This document shows positions 31,610 through 40,722 of a stretch of 64,000 bases of DNA, piece by piece. Under the pieces are notes generated by a model. That model made no database searches. It was not told the DNA's origin and saw nothing but the letters and a program-made list of their open reading frames with translations. Source of the stretch: UBA7359 sp041689615 (GTDB lineage: Bacteria; Pseudomonadota; Gammaproteobacteria; Eutrophobiales; Eutrophobiaceae); contig JBDNFW010000036.1 of the NCBI GenBank assembly GCA_041689615.1, positions 79,022 through 143,021 on the forward strand, written 5' to 3'. Each line of letters starts with the position of its first letter. Positions within the stretch are counted from its first letter, which is position 1. A program made the translations under genes and the position numbers.

Positions 31610-32764
31610 TTGATACAAGCAAAAGAATTTGTTGAAGCCGCAAGAGAACTTGGCTTTAGTCGTTATACCGGTGTCCCCTGCTCTTTTTTAACACCATTTA
31701 TTAATTACGTTATTAATGATGATTCACTGGAATATGTTTCATCAGCAAACGAAGGTGATGCATTAGCAACAGCAGCGGGTTCAGCCATAGGTGGACAACC
31801 TTCTATTGTTATGATGCAAAATTCAGGCTTGGGTAATGCTGTTAGTCCAATAACCTCTCTCTCTTATGTGTTTCGCATTCCTTTTTTAATTATTACAACA
31901 CACCGAGGACAACCGGGCGTTAAAGATGAACCGCAACATGAGTTAATGGGGCAAATCACCAAAGAATTATTTGACACTATGAAAGTGCCCTGGGAAATTT
32001 TTCCAAAGGCTAAGCAAGAAATTGGTCCGGCTTTAAAACGCGCCAATGAATACATGAAAAAAGAACAACGCCCCTATGCTTTCATTATGCAAAAAGGAAC
32101 TGTTACACCTGAAGAGTTAAAAAAGAATTCGGTAAAAGATATTTCAAAAAGAAAAACAGAATATCGTTCATCACATAATCCTGATGCAACAATAACGAAC
32201 CGACATGACGCCTTACAACGCATCATTAAAAATACGCCTGAAAATAAAACGCTATTAATTGCTACGACAGGTTTCACCGGACGTGAATTATTCGCTATTA
32301 ATGACCGTCCGAATCAAATTTACATGGTTGGCTCAATGGGTTGCGCTTCTTCGCTAGGTTTGGGTGTCGCATTAGCCCGACCGGATTTAAAAGTGGTTAT
32401 CATCGACGGTGATGGTGCCGGATTAATGCGTATGGGTAATTTCGCCACCATAGGAAGTTATGCCGGTAATAATCTAATTCATATTTTATTAGACAATGAA
32501 GTCCATGATTCCACTGGCTCTCAAGCGACTGTTGCCGGTAATATTAATTTTGCCAAAATAGCAGAAGCGACCGGTTACAGTGTTTCTTTAACCGGTAATG
32601 AAATAGAATTAATTGATGAACTATTCGCATTGGAAGGCCATGAAGGCCCTGTTTTTGGCCATTTAAAAATTCGTTCCGGTACAATAGAAGACCTGCCAAG
32701 ACCGAATGTAACACCGAATGAAGTTTTGAAAAGATTAATGCAACATATTGATAGCAACTTTTAA
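31610..32764 (+). CDS. aepY: Phosphonopyruvate decarboxylase
   Basis: 384 residues from a TTG start at 31610, with an AAAGAG ribosome site 9 bases upstream; no ATG fits. TPP-dependent: the first half has GVPCSFLTPFINYV and ANEGDALATAAGSAIGG (conserved Glu), the second half has IDGDGAGLMRMG (GDG metal motif) with LLDNEVHDSTGSQ. It decarboxylates phosphonopyruvate to phosphonoacetaldehyde, the step that pulls the unfavourable mutase reaction forward. The gene lies 33 bases after the mutase, as in most phosphonate gene clusters. Confidence 0.94.
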   Translation: MIQAKEFVEAARELGFSRYTGVPCSFLTPFINYVINDDSLEYVSSANEGDALATAAGSAIGGQPSIVMMQNSGLGNAVSPITSLSYVFRIPFLIITTHRGQPGVKDEPQHELMGQITKELFDTMKVPWEIFPKAKQEIGPALKRANEYMKKEQRPYAFIMQKGTVTPEELKKNSVKDISKRKTEYRSSHNPDATITNRHDALQRIIKNTPENKTLLIATTGFTGRELFAINDRPNQIYMVGSMGCASSLGLGVALARPDLKVVIIDGDGAGLMRMGNFATIGSYAGNNLIHILLDNEVHDSTGSQATVAGNINFAKIAEATGYSVSLTGNEIELIDELFALEGHEGPVFGHLKIRSGTIEDLPRPNVTPNEVLKRLMQHIDSNF

Positions 32765-32927
32765 TGGGCACTTTAAAAATGCACTTTTTTCGCAATAGCA
32801 GTGTCAGTTACGTGCTCGAATACTCACAGAGTAGGATCTCCTCATGTATTAATTATACATTCCGGTTCTGCGCGCGTTACTTCCTAGCTCTTACAAAAAA
32901 ATCACTATTTTTAAAGACACCCATAAT

Positions 32928-34013
32928 ATGACTATTTTATTAAATCCAGGCCCTGTTGTACTAAGCGAACGCGTCAGAAAAGCGTTACTTAAACCTGATC
33001 TCTGTCATCGTGAACAGGAATTTATAGATTTGCAAAACAAGATCAAAAACGATCTGTTAGATGTTTATCAGCTTCCTACGGATAAATGGGCAGGCATTGT
33101 TTTTACCGGTTCCGGCACGTCAGCTATGGAAGCGATGATGACCAGCCTTATTCCCGCTCACGGTAAAGTATTAATCATTGAAAACGGTGTCTATGGTGAA
33201 CGACTAAGCAAGATTGCAAAAATACATGATATTGCCCATGTCGTTATGCATCATGAATGGGGCGATGAAATCGATTTACAAAAACTCGAGGGCGAACTTC
33301 AATACCACGAAGAACTATCACACGTTGTCGTAGTTCATCACGAAACAACCACTGGTCGTTTAAATAATATCGATGCTGTTTCAGAACTCTGTAAAAAACA
33401 CGGCAATGTTCCAATACTACTTGATGGCGTCAGTAGTTTTGCTGCCGAAGAAATAAAATTTGAAGAATGGAACATCGCTGCCTGTGCCGCAACAGCAAAC
33501 AAATGTTGTCACGCCGTTCCGGGAACTTCATTTGTTATTGCCAATAGAGAAGCAATGCAACTGATGTCTGCAACACCCGCACGAACACTTTATCTTGATT
33601 TAGTCACTTACCTAAAGAATCAAGATAACAACGGCACACCCTTCACCCAATCCATACAAACCTTTTATGCATTGGATGAAGCCTTAGACGAATTAAAAGA
33701 CAACGGCGGCTGGCAACAGCGCCAACAACAATATTGGAAACGAATGGATATTGTTCGTAATGGTCTAGAAAAACTAAACATCAAACCTCTCTTCAATAAA
33801 GAAGAATGCTCCTGTGTATTAAACGCATTTCATCTACCTGAAGGCGTAAGCTACGAAACACTACACGACAAACTAAAAGCAGCCGGCTTCGTCATCTACG
33901 CCGGACAAGGCGGCTTTTCTAAATCATTATTCAGGATTTCTTGCATGGGAGAGATTAGTGAAAGTGATATGGAGAGGTTTGTTAGTGAAATGGGAAAGAT
34001 CGTTAGTTCTTAA
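32928..34013 (+). CDS. phnW: 2-aminoethylphosphonate:pyruvate aminotransferase
   Basis: 361 residues, class V aminotransferase fold. It starts TILLNPGPVVLSERVRKAL, typical of PhnW, with TGSGTSAMEAMM (cofactor phosphate), VVVHHETTTGRLN, LLDGVSSF (PLP-binding Asp) and the PLP lysine in ATANKCCHAVPG (~191). In this setting it aminates phosphonoacetaldehyde to 2-aminoethylphosphonate. A 163-base gap without a gene precedes it. Degradative phosphonate genes such as phnX are absent, so the direction is biosynthetic. Confidence 0.93.
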   Translation: MTILLNPGPVVLSERVRKALLKPDLCHREQEFIDLQNKIKNDLLDVYQLPTDKWAGIVFTGSGTSAMEAMMTSLIPAHGKVLIIENGVYGERLSKIAKIHDIAHVVMHHEWGDEIDLQKLEGELQYHEELSHVVVVHHETTTGRLNNIDAVSELCKKHGNVPILLDGVSSFAAEEIKFEEWNIAACAATANKCCHAVPGTSFVIANREAMQLMSATPARTLYLDLVTYLKNQDNNGTPFTQSIQTFYALDEALDELKDNGGWQQRQQQYWKRMDIVRNGLEKLNIKPLFNKEECSCVLNAFHLPEGVSYETLHDKLKAAGFVIYAGQGGFSKSLFRISCMGEISESDMERFVSEMGKIVSS

Positions 34014-34033
34014 TTTTACCGGGAGTTTTTCAG

Positions 34034-34798
34034 TTGCTTATTCATCTTGAAGAATGCTTGGAGATAATGTGTGCGAGTTTCTGTGAAATCGAAAATAAAG
34101 TTCCTCCACCTGTAAAAATTTCTAGGCTTAATTTATTTGTATTTAGGTATGAAGAAGAGTCGATTGAGCAATGTATAGTTTCAAAATTAGCACGAATTTT
34201 AACAGGCATTCGAACAACAATTACTCTAAACAAGAAAGGATTTATTCAGGAACAAGCTCTTATGCATCGCGTCTTAGATGAACTAGGTGAAGACATTACT
34301 TTCCTTTGTTATGCGGTTTTAAGCGATGAACAAACTGAATTGCATAAAAGATATCTAAAAGCTTTTTTTATGGAAGATTTTGATGATCATAAAAATCCAA
34401 TGACTAGCAGAACTAATCGCCCAATGATCCAAAGAAAAAAGATTCGAGCCTACATCTCACGTATTGAAGAAACTGAACTGAATCCAAGTACGGGTGTAGC
34501 CGTTAGCAAGACACTTAGTCAAGTTTATTCAGGCTTTGTGCATGCTGCCGCTCCTCAAATCATGGAACTCTATGGAGGAAATCCACCTCGGTTCCATGTA
34601 CATGGCATGCTTGGAACCCCACGTGTTATGGAGTACCGCGAAGACTTAAAAAACTACGTCTACAGGAGCCTAATTAACTTAATGTTAGTAGCTTTATCGT
34701 TTCATATGAAAGAAATGGTTGAAGAGCTTTACAAATATAGAAATGAATTCGAGAAAAATATAGGTTTCGATTATTTGCAACGTGATAATGACCCCTAA
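34034..34798 (+). CDS. Uncharacterised protein downstream of phnW
   Basis: 254 residues from a TTG start, or about 243 from the internal ATG at 34067 (MCASFCEIENK). I do not recognise the family. It appears soluble, with no signal peptide and no long hydrophobic helix apart from a mild one near LINLMLVALSFHMKEMVEEL. Notable features are a central KRYLKAFFMEDFDD, a NPSTGVAVSKTLSQVYSGFVHAA-type stretch (NPSTGVAVSKTL and QVYSGFVHAAAP), and GGNPPRFHVHGMLGTPRV with several His/Arg. It begins 20 bases after phnW on the same strand but its base composition and content do not link it to phosphonates. It may be an accessory gene, as it lies beside a repeat element. Confidence 0.6.
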   Translation: MLIHLEECLEIMCASFCEIENKVPPPVKISRLNLFVFRYEEESIEQCIVSKLARILTGIRTTITLNKKGFIQEQALMHRVLDELGEDITFLCYAVLSDEQTELHKRYLKAFFMEDFDDHKNPMTSRTNRPMIQRKKIRAYISRIEETELNPSTGVAVSKTLSQVYSGFVHAAAPQIMELYGGNPPRFHVHGMLGTPRVMEYREDLKNYVYRSLINLMLVALSFHMKEMVEELYKYRNEFEKNIGFDYLQRDNDP

Positions 34799-34860
34799 TC
34801 TTTTTTTAGAAACTTATGCCTAATGCAATTAATCACTCATGCCACATAATCCCCTTATGA

Positions 34861-34986
34861 CTTGCCGAGTCGTTATGTTATTTCATCGGTTGAGCTACAT
34901 GGATGTAGCGAGAGCGCATTAGGACAGGAGTCCGTATGCGCGTGCCGTTGAAATAAGACAGCGACTCGGGAACCCGTTAGGGCAAG
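34861..34986. repeat. Structured intergenic repeat element with nested stems
   Basis: The segment folds on itself in nested pairs: CTTGCC/GGCAAG outermost, CGAGTCG/CGACTCG, TTATTTCA/TGAAATAA, CGG/CCG, then two arms, CTACA-tgga-TGTAG and GCGCAT/ATGCGC enclosing GGAC-agga-GTCC. It holds no gene. The two inner arms have the same architecture, with different stem bases, as the repeat at the window's right end. Confidence 0.75.
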
Positions 34987-34995
34987 ACATTTGGG

Positions 34996-35044
34996 GTGGC
35001 CTTTCTTTTGGTTACTTTTCTTTGGCCACGCAAAGAAAAGTGAC
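34996..35044. repeat. GGCCTTTCTTTTGG-type intergenic repeat with hairpin
   Basis: GTGGCC...GGCCAC surrounds a run, and a 14-bp stem joins 35011-35024 (GTTACTTTTCTTTG) to 35031-35044 (one G-T pair). This text is familiar from many gammaproteobacterial intergenic regions. The 469-base gap 34799-35267 contains this, the structured element before it, and no gene. Confidence 0.6.
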
Positions 35045-35267
35045 TCGCTATCAAGCGAAAGAATTACTTAAACCAACAATACAGACCTTCAAACATCTGC
35101 ATCTAATATACAAAAACAAGCCCTTTTTTGGACATACGAATAACTATGCTAAACTCCGCGCACCGAAAACAGCATAAAAACTGTTTTCATCATAATTAAA
35201 TGTATTTCATCTAAATCTACATCATTAAGTAGATTATTATTTAAGTAATATAAATTTGGAGAATGTT

Positions 35268-35720
35268 ATGGCTGTAGCTAAGAAAACTGTTATTAAAAAC
35301 GCCGCTTTGGAAAAAGTGACTGACTCGTCACTGGCTAATCTGGAAGCAGCAAATGCAAATGGTGCTAATGCATTAGCAGTTGCAACGAAAAAAAGTAAGC
35401 AGTCATCTGCTGAAGGGAAACGTCTCAGCAAAAAACGTGTTGCTTTGATTAAACGTAATAAAACAGCAGCAGCAAAAGCAAAGAAAGATCCTGTTGCAGA
35501 AAACAAAAAAGCATTGAGTGCAGTCGTTAAAGAATTAGCCGCAGTTAGAAAAGACGCAGCTAAAAACAAAACCGTTAGAGCTGCTGACTTCGCAGAATTA
35601 TCAGGTTTACGTGCTACTTGCCGTCGATTAGCAGCTTACACAAAAGCAATTGCCGCAGCTGACCGAGTTTTAAATAAACCAAAGAAAAAAGTTAGAAGAC
35701 GTAAAAAAGCATCTGCTTAA
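35268..35720 (+). CDS. Ala/Lys-rich histone H1-like protein
   Basis: 150 residues from the ATG at 35268, with TTTGGAGA as a good ribosome site; the upstream TTG reading is not needed. Alanine and lysine dominate: KRLSKKRVALIKRNKTAAAKAKK in the middle (KRLSKKRVALIKRNK and TAAAKAKK) and PKKKVRRRKKASA at the C-terminus. It is highly basic and has no signal peptide. Composition and tail resemble bacterial H1-like DNA-binding proteins, but low complexity makes family assignment unsafe. A strong terminator follows. Codons look like those of its neighbours. Confidence 0.72.
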   Translation: MAVAKKTVIKNAALEKVTDSSLANLEAANANGANALAVATKKSKQSSAEGKRLSKKRVALIKRNKTAAAKAKKDPVAENKKALSAVVKELAAVRKDAAKNKTVRAADFAELSGLRATCRRLAAYTKAIAAADRVLNKPKKKVRRRKKASA

Positions 35721-35737
35721 TTTAGTCGAGTTTATTT

Positions 35738-35775
35738 AAGTGGCGCACTAACAGTGCGCCACTTATTAAAAAAAC
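35738..35775 (+). terminator. Rho-independent terminator after the histone-like gene
   Basis: A perfect 11-bp stem, AAGTGGCGCAC / GTGCGCCACTT (35738-35748 and 35754-35764) with loop TAACA, is followed by ATTAAAAAAAC on the plus strand. The A-run on the plus strand would be a U-run for transcripts from the right, so the hairpin may serve both directions. Stem GC content is high for this genome. Confidence 0.75.
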
Positions 35776-35818
35776 AGGGTGTATCCATTCAGAATAAACG
35801 GTAATTTTCAGAATTGAA

Positions 35819-36244
35819 TTACTTACTACTATCTTCTTCTTTGACTTCTGTCTGTTGTTCCAGAAGCTCAACTACTTTTTCAAATAACTTATAAGGGTTA
35901 AATGGCTTAACCACATAGTGTTTAATGCCAGCTTTAGCGCTTCCGTTACATTATTTTTTTGATCATTTCCAGTTAGCAGGATGAATGGGATGTCTTTCGT
36001 TTTTTCATTACCTTTTAACGCGCTAAATAATTCCAGACCAGACATACTTAGGCATCATCCAATCACAAATTATCAAGTCGAGCTTTTTTAATTTGGTAGT
36101 CTTTAGTGCTTTGTCACCATCAGCAGCTTCAATAAAGTTGCTAAAGCCTTGTGCTCGCAATGACGTCTTGATTGTATGACGAATCGAAATGGAATCATCA
36201 ACAAGCAAGATAATTTTATTCGTTATCTTTGGCGAAAGATCCAA
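35819..36244 (-). pseudogene. Frameshifted CheY-like response regulator
   Basis: The first ~60 residues are a normal receiver start: IILLVDDSISIRHTIK with the acidic pair, and LIICDWMMPK with the phosphoacceptor Asp. Then one extra T after the codon for K shifts the frame. The expected continuation (MSGLELFSALKG, IPFILLTGND) follows in another frame, and a second, deleted base before AGIKHYVVKPFNPYKLFEKV restores the original frame to the natural stop at 35819. The two shifts compensate, but ~45 residues between them are out of frame and a stop (TAG) intervenes. It lies just downstream of dxs on the same strand. Confidence 0.75.
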
Positions 36245-36295
36245 TTCTTTGCTCCTTTTATCAGGCGACTAAATTACGTGCCTTTTACTTAAAGG

Positions 36296-38200
36296 TTAAG
36301 CGCTACTTACCTTTTGCTCCCTATCCCTTTCATCCATCTGTTCAGTGATAAAGTTAAGAATACCGTCATAATCCAAGCCAGCATCCCTTAACATATCTTC
36401 TCTGGAACCATGTGGAAGCAATCTATCCGGTAATCCATAGTTCGCAATTCTCTGCGCGATACCATGCGCTGCAATAACTTCGTTAACGGCCGACCCCGCA
36501 CCACCTTGAATTGCATTTTCTTCTACGGTAATAATTAAATCGTGTTCTGCGCACATATCAGCAATCAACGATTCATCCATAGGCTTAATAAAACGCATGT
36601 TGACTACGGTTGCATTAAGTTTTTCACCAATCTTCTCACAATCTGCCACCATGCTTCCAAAAGCCAGAATGGCAAGATTTGTACCCTTGCGTTTAATTTC
36701 AGCTTTACCAATCGGTAACTCTGTCATTTCTTTTTGTACTTCTACGCCTGGACCTGTGCCGCGTGGATAACGAACGGCAACAGCACAATTTTGTTTATAT
36801 CCGGTATACAACATTTGGCGACATTCGTTTTCATCTGCCGGCGCCATGATTATGATATTTGGCAAGCAACGCATAAAACTTAAGTCATAAGCGCCATTAT
36901 GTGTTGCACCATCAGCACCGACACAACCGGCACGATCAATTGCAAACAACACTGGCAAATCCTGAACTAGCACATCATGAATTAATTGGTCATAACCACG
37001 TTGTAAAAATGTTGAGTAAATCGCAACGACAGGCTTTAAACCATCACAAGCCATTGCTGCGGCAACGGTAACACTATGTTGTTCGGCAATAGCAACATCA
37101 AAATATTTATCAGGATGTGCTTTTTCAAATTCAACTAAACCGGAACCTTCACGCATCGCTGGAGTGATTGCAGCAAAACGACGATCTTCATTCGCCATAT
37201 CAATTGCCCAATCGCCAAACACTTTACTGTATGTCGGGCCAGATGATGATTTACCTGAAGGCACAATACCTTTATGCGGATCGAACGGGGTGACACCATG
37301 ATATTTAACCGGGTCTTCTTCTGCTGGTCCGTAACCTTTACCTTTTTTGGTAATGATATGTAAGAATTGAGGACCTTCGAGTTCTTTAATATTTTTTAAA
37401 GTTGCCAACAGCGCATGCATGTCGTGTCCATCTACCGGACCAATATAATTAAAACCAAATTCTTCAAACAAAGTACCGGGACCAGGCGTGATTAAACCTT
37501 TTACATGTTCTTCTGCACGCTTCGCAATTTCGAGTGCGTTAGGAATATTGGATAATACTTTTTTGCTACCCTTACGAACGCTGGAATAAATTTTTCCGGA
37601 AAGTAATTGTGCAAAACGATTTGAAAGCGCTCCGACATTAGGTGAAATCGCCATATTGTTATCATTCAGGATAACCAACATATCACTATGCTCGGCTCCG
37701 GCATGGTTCAATGCTTCAAAAACTATTCCCGCGGTCAAACCACCATCGCCAATAATAGCCACACTTTTTCGATTTGAGCCGGTACGTGAAGCCGCAATAG
37801 ACATTCCCAAAGCAGCACTAATCGAAGTACTGGAATGGCCTACGCCAAAACAATCATATTCACTCTCATCACGTTTCGGGAATGGCGCTAAGCCTTCCCA
37901 TTGACGAATACTGTGTAGGCGATCTTTTCGACCAGTCAGAATTTTATGGATATAAGCCTGATGACCCACATCCCAAACCAGACGATCTTCAGGGGTATTA
38001 TATAAATAATGTAACGCAACTGTGAGTTCAGCAACACCGAGACTCGCGGCAAAGTGGCCACCACTCTTACTGACAGAGTGAAGCAGGAATAATCTGACTT
38101 CTTCGACGAGTTGTTCTAATTGAGATTCTGGCAGCTTTCTCAGATCTGCCGGACAGTCAATTTGGTCTAAAAGAGGTGTGTTAATGTCGTTACTCATCAC
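36296..38200 (-). CDS. dxs: 1-deoxy-D-xylulose-5-phosphate synthase
   Basis: 634 residues, typical length. TPP binding: GDGGLTAGIVFEALNHAG with LNDNNMAIS; transketolase-like central part FGFNYIGPVDGHD; pyrimidine-binding part VAIAEQHSVTVAAAMA; DRAGCVGADGATHNGAYDLSF. It catalyses pyruvate + glyceraldehyde-3-phosphate to DXP, the first step of the MEP isoprenoid route. It is divergent from hpnH, so isoprenoid supply and hopanoid modification adjoin; dxs beside hopanoid genes is a recurrent arrangement. The 222-base divergent gap holds no gene. Confidence 0.97.
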   Translation of the reverse strand: MMSNDINTPLLDQIDCPADLRKLPESQLEQLVEEVRLFLLHSVSKSGGHFAASLGVAELTVALHYLYNTPEDRLVWDVGHQAYIHKILTGRKDRLHSIRQWEGLAPFPKRDESEYDCFGVGHSSTSISAALGMSIAASRTGSNRKSVAIIGDGGLTAGIVFEALNHAGAEHSDMLVILNDNNMAISPNVGALSNRFAQLLSGKIYSSVRKGSKKVLSNIPNALEIAKRAEEHVKGLITPGPGTLFEEFGFNYIGPVDGHDMHALLATLKNIKELEGPQFLHIITKKGKGYGPAEEDPVKYHGVTPFDPHKGIVPSGKSSSGPTYSKVFGDWAIDMANEDRRFAAITPAMREGSGLVEFEKAHPDKYFDVAIAEQHSVTVAAAMACDGLKPVVAIYSTFLQRGYDQLIHDVLVQDLPVLFAIDRAGCVGADGATHNGAYDLSFMRCLPNIIIMAPADENECRQMLYTGYKQNCAVAVRYPRGTGPGVEVQKEMTELPIGKAEIKRKGTNLAILAFGSMVADCEKIGEKLNATVVNMRFIKPMDESLIADMCAEHDLIITVEENAIQGGAGSAVNEVIAAHGIAQRIANYGLPDRLLPHGSREDMLRDAGLDYDGILNFITEQMDERDREQKVSSA

Positions 38201-38422
38201 ATATTCGCTGAAAAAGATTCACATTATGTCTAGTGAGCTTTAGGCATGCAAGAAAATCCATTCAAGAATTATATAGTACAAACTTAAAACACTATCGGAA
38301 TACTTAAGTCAAAACCAGACTGTACATACATCCAAGCATCACTTATCTTAGCACTTTTTGGCAAAAAGCTGTAGAGTACTCGCATAACTAATAAGCAAAT
38401 CAATAATCTGGAGTCGTTTTTA

Positions 38423-39556
38423 ATGAGTGTCCCTCTTATTCAGCAATACAAAATGGGTAAATATATACTTGGCAAGAAATTCAGTGGTGTAAAAAAATAC
38501 CCGCTAGTATTGATGCTGGAACCCTTATTTCGTTGCAATCTGGCCTGTTCTGGCTGTGGCAAAATCGATTACCCGAAAGAAATTCTGGATAAGCGCCTGA
38601 GTTATGATGACTGTATGGGTGCTATTGATGAGTGTGGCGCACCAGTTGTGTCGATTGCTGGTGGCGAACCACTAATTCATAAGGAAATGAGCCAAATCGT
38701 AAAAGGCTACATTGAACGCAAAAAATTCGTTTATCTTTGTACCAATGCCATTTTGTTGAAAAAATATATGGACGAGTACACGCCGTCACCATATTTGACC
38801 TTTTCAATTCATTTGGATGGTAATAAAGAACGTCATGATTCTTCAGTTTGTCTGGATGGTGTTTTTGAAAAATGTATTAACGTGATTAAGCTTGCTAGAG
38901 AAAGGGGCTTCCGCGTCACCATCAACTGCACTTTGTTCCAGAATGAGACAGCAGATGAAGTTGCCGAATTTATGGATATGGCAATGGAACTCGGTGTAGA
39001 AGGCGTCACCATTTCACCAGGATACCATTACGAAAGAGCGCCAAAACAGGATGTGTTTTTGAAAAAACGCGAAAGCAAACAATTGTTCCGCGACATTTTC
39101 AAACGGGGCATTGGTAAAAAATGGCGTTTTAATCAATCTTCGCTTTATCTCGATTTTCTTGCTGGAAACCAAACTTACGAATGTACGCCTTGGGGTAATC
39201 CAACTCGCAATGTTTTCGGTTGGCAAAAACCCTGTTATTTATTAGTTGGCGAAGGTTATGCGTCGACATTTGCTGGTTTGATGGAAGAAACTCAATGGGA
39301 AAATTATGGTACAGGCCGCAATCCAAAATGTGATAACTGCATGGTTCATTGTGGTTTCGAAGCAACCGCTGTTGATGACACCATTAATAATCCTCTGAAA
39401 GCATTGAGCGTATTTTTGAAAGGTCCTAAGACCGATGGTGAAATGGCACCTGAATTACCGACACTTTATAAGGTAGATGAATTAGCTAAAAAATCAGCTC
39501 AGGCATCAGAAACCAAGGCTGGCAGAAGTTGTAGTAGCAGTAAACAAGTCGCTTAA
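38423..39556 (+). CDS. hpnH: Hopanoid biosynthesis radical SAM protein HpnH
   Basis: 377 residues. The radical SAM cluster motif is C38-x3-C42-x2-C45 (RCNLACSGCGKIDYP), followed by VSIAGGEPLIH, LCTNAILL, FSIHLDGNKERHD and a C-terminal auxiliary cysteine region (CDNCMVHCGFEA). HpnH adds an adenosyl group to diploptene, giving adenosylhopane, the first step to bacteriohopanetetrol-type side chains. A GGAG ribosome site precedes the ATG. The stop overlaps the next gene (TAATG). The squalene-hopene cyclase gene itself is not in this window. Confidence 0.95.
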   Translation: MSVPLIQQYKMGKYILGKKFSGVKKYPLVLMLEPLFRCNLACSGCGKIDYPKEILDKRLSYDDCMGAIDECGAPVVSIAGGEPLIHKEMSQIVKGYIERKKFVYLCTNAILLKKYMDEYTPSPYLTFSIHLDGNKERHDSSVCLDGVFEKCINVIKLARERGFRVTINCTLFQNETADEVAEFMDMAMELGVEGVTISPGYHYERAPKQDVFLKKRESKQLFRDIFKRGIGKKWRFNQSSLYLDFLAGNQTYECTPWGNPTRNVFGWQKPCYLLVGEGYASTFAGLMEETQWENYGTGRNPKCDNCMVHCGFEATAVDDTINNPLKALSVFLKGPKTDGEMAPELPTLYKVDELAKKSAQASETKAGRSCSSSKQVA

Positions 39557-40665
39557 TGGAACTTCCCTTCCTGGCAATTTTGCCAGGATTGCTCATCTGG
39601 TTAGCGATTCTTTTATTACCCTGGCGTCCGTGGAGCACACGGGAATCGCTTGATAGTTTAGCCTCTGTTCAAAATCGAAATCTATCCAAAATCACTGTAT
39701 TAATTCCAGCCAGAAATGAAGCGTTAACCATTGTAGAAGCGCTTTCTGCGCTAAAAGATCAGGGTGACAATTTAAATGTCATTCTGGTCGATGATCAATC
39801 TACGGATAATACTGCTGAACTCGCAAAATCAACTAATTTAGAAAATCTGAGCATTATCTCCGGAAGTGACCCGCTTGAAGGATGGAGTGGCAAACTATGG
39901 GCATTGGAACAAGGACGACAGCACGTTAAAACTCCCTACCTTATCTTACTTGACGCAGATATTGTTTTAGAAAAGAATTTAATCCCAGTCGTTTTAGAAA
40001 AAGGACAAAACGAACAACTACAAATGCTGTCATTAATGGCCTTCTTAAAAATGCAGACATTTTGGGAAAAGTTATTAATGCCCGCTTTTATTTTTTTCTT
40101 CAAATTACTTTATCCATTTCATCTTTCCAATAAACCGAACTCATGGATTGCTGCAGCTGCAGGTGGTTTTATTTTTATTGAAACTAAGGTGCTTGAAGAA
40201 CTCGACGGTTTCGAATGCATTAAAAACGCACTGATTGACGACTGTTCACTCGCTAAACAGGTCAAAAAAAATAAGTATAAAACATGGACTGGCATGACAC
40301 ATTCGGCTGTTAGTATCCGCAGTTACGACACGCTTTCCAGTATCTGGCATATGGTTGCCAGAACAGCTTATACGCAACTTTTATACTCACCTTTATTACT
40401 CTTACTTTGTACTTTTCTGATGATTATGGCGTTTGGTCTTCCTGTTGTAGCGTTATTACACTGTCAGACCATCATTTTTGGACTGTTGATACTTGGCTTA
40501 CAGGCCATATGTTATCTACCTACCTTACGCTACTATTCGATGAATCCAGCGTATGCTCTCGTTTTGCCACTGATTGGAGTGTTATATCTTGTTATGACAT
40601 GGAGTTCCGCTTATCGTTACTACTTTGCAAAAGGTGCTAACTGGAAAGGTCGGTATTACAATTAG
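39556..40665 (+). CDS. hpnB: HpnB-type hopanoid-associated glycosyltransferase
   Basis: 369 residues. An N-terminal membrane segment (FLAILPGLLIWLAILLLPW) precedes a family 2 GT-A domain: ITVLIPARNEALTIV, VILVDDQSTDNT, YLILLDADIVLEKN and a later ALIDDCSLAKQVKK. Three or four C-terminal transmembrane helices follow from ~265. This layout is that of HpnB, whose exact sugar step is not settled. It overlaps hpnH by one base, so it is co-translated, and is followed by the MlaC-type gene. The name follows motif and context. Confidence 0.85.
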   Translation: MELPFLAILPGLLIWLAILLLPWRPWSTRESLDSLASVQNRNLSKITVLIPARNEALTIVEALSALKDQGDNLNVILVDDQSTDNTAELAKSTNLENLSIISGSDPLEGWSGKLWALEQGRQHVKTPYLILLDADIVLEKNLIPVVLEKGQNEQLQMLSLMAFLKMQTFWEKLLMPAFIFFFKLLYPFHLSNKPNSWIAAAAGGFIFIETKVLEELDGFECIKNALIDDCSLAKQVKKNKYKTWTGMTHSAVSIRSYDTLSSIWHMVARTAYTQLLYSPLLLLLCTFLMIMAFGLPVVALLHCQTIIFGLLILGLQAICYLPTLRYYSMNPAYALVLPLIGVLYLVMTWSSAYRYYFAKGANWKGRYYN

Positions 40666-40722
40666 TTGAAACATTTGTGGAAAAATATCGTCAATAATAA
40701 ATAAATATATGGATTTAGAAAA

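Noticed and set aside
35237..35569. Antisense frame over the histone-like gene
   Set aside because: It is a shadow of low-complexity Ala/Lys coding and has no ribosome site.
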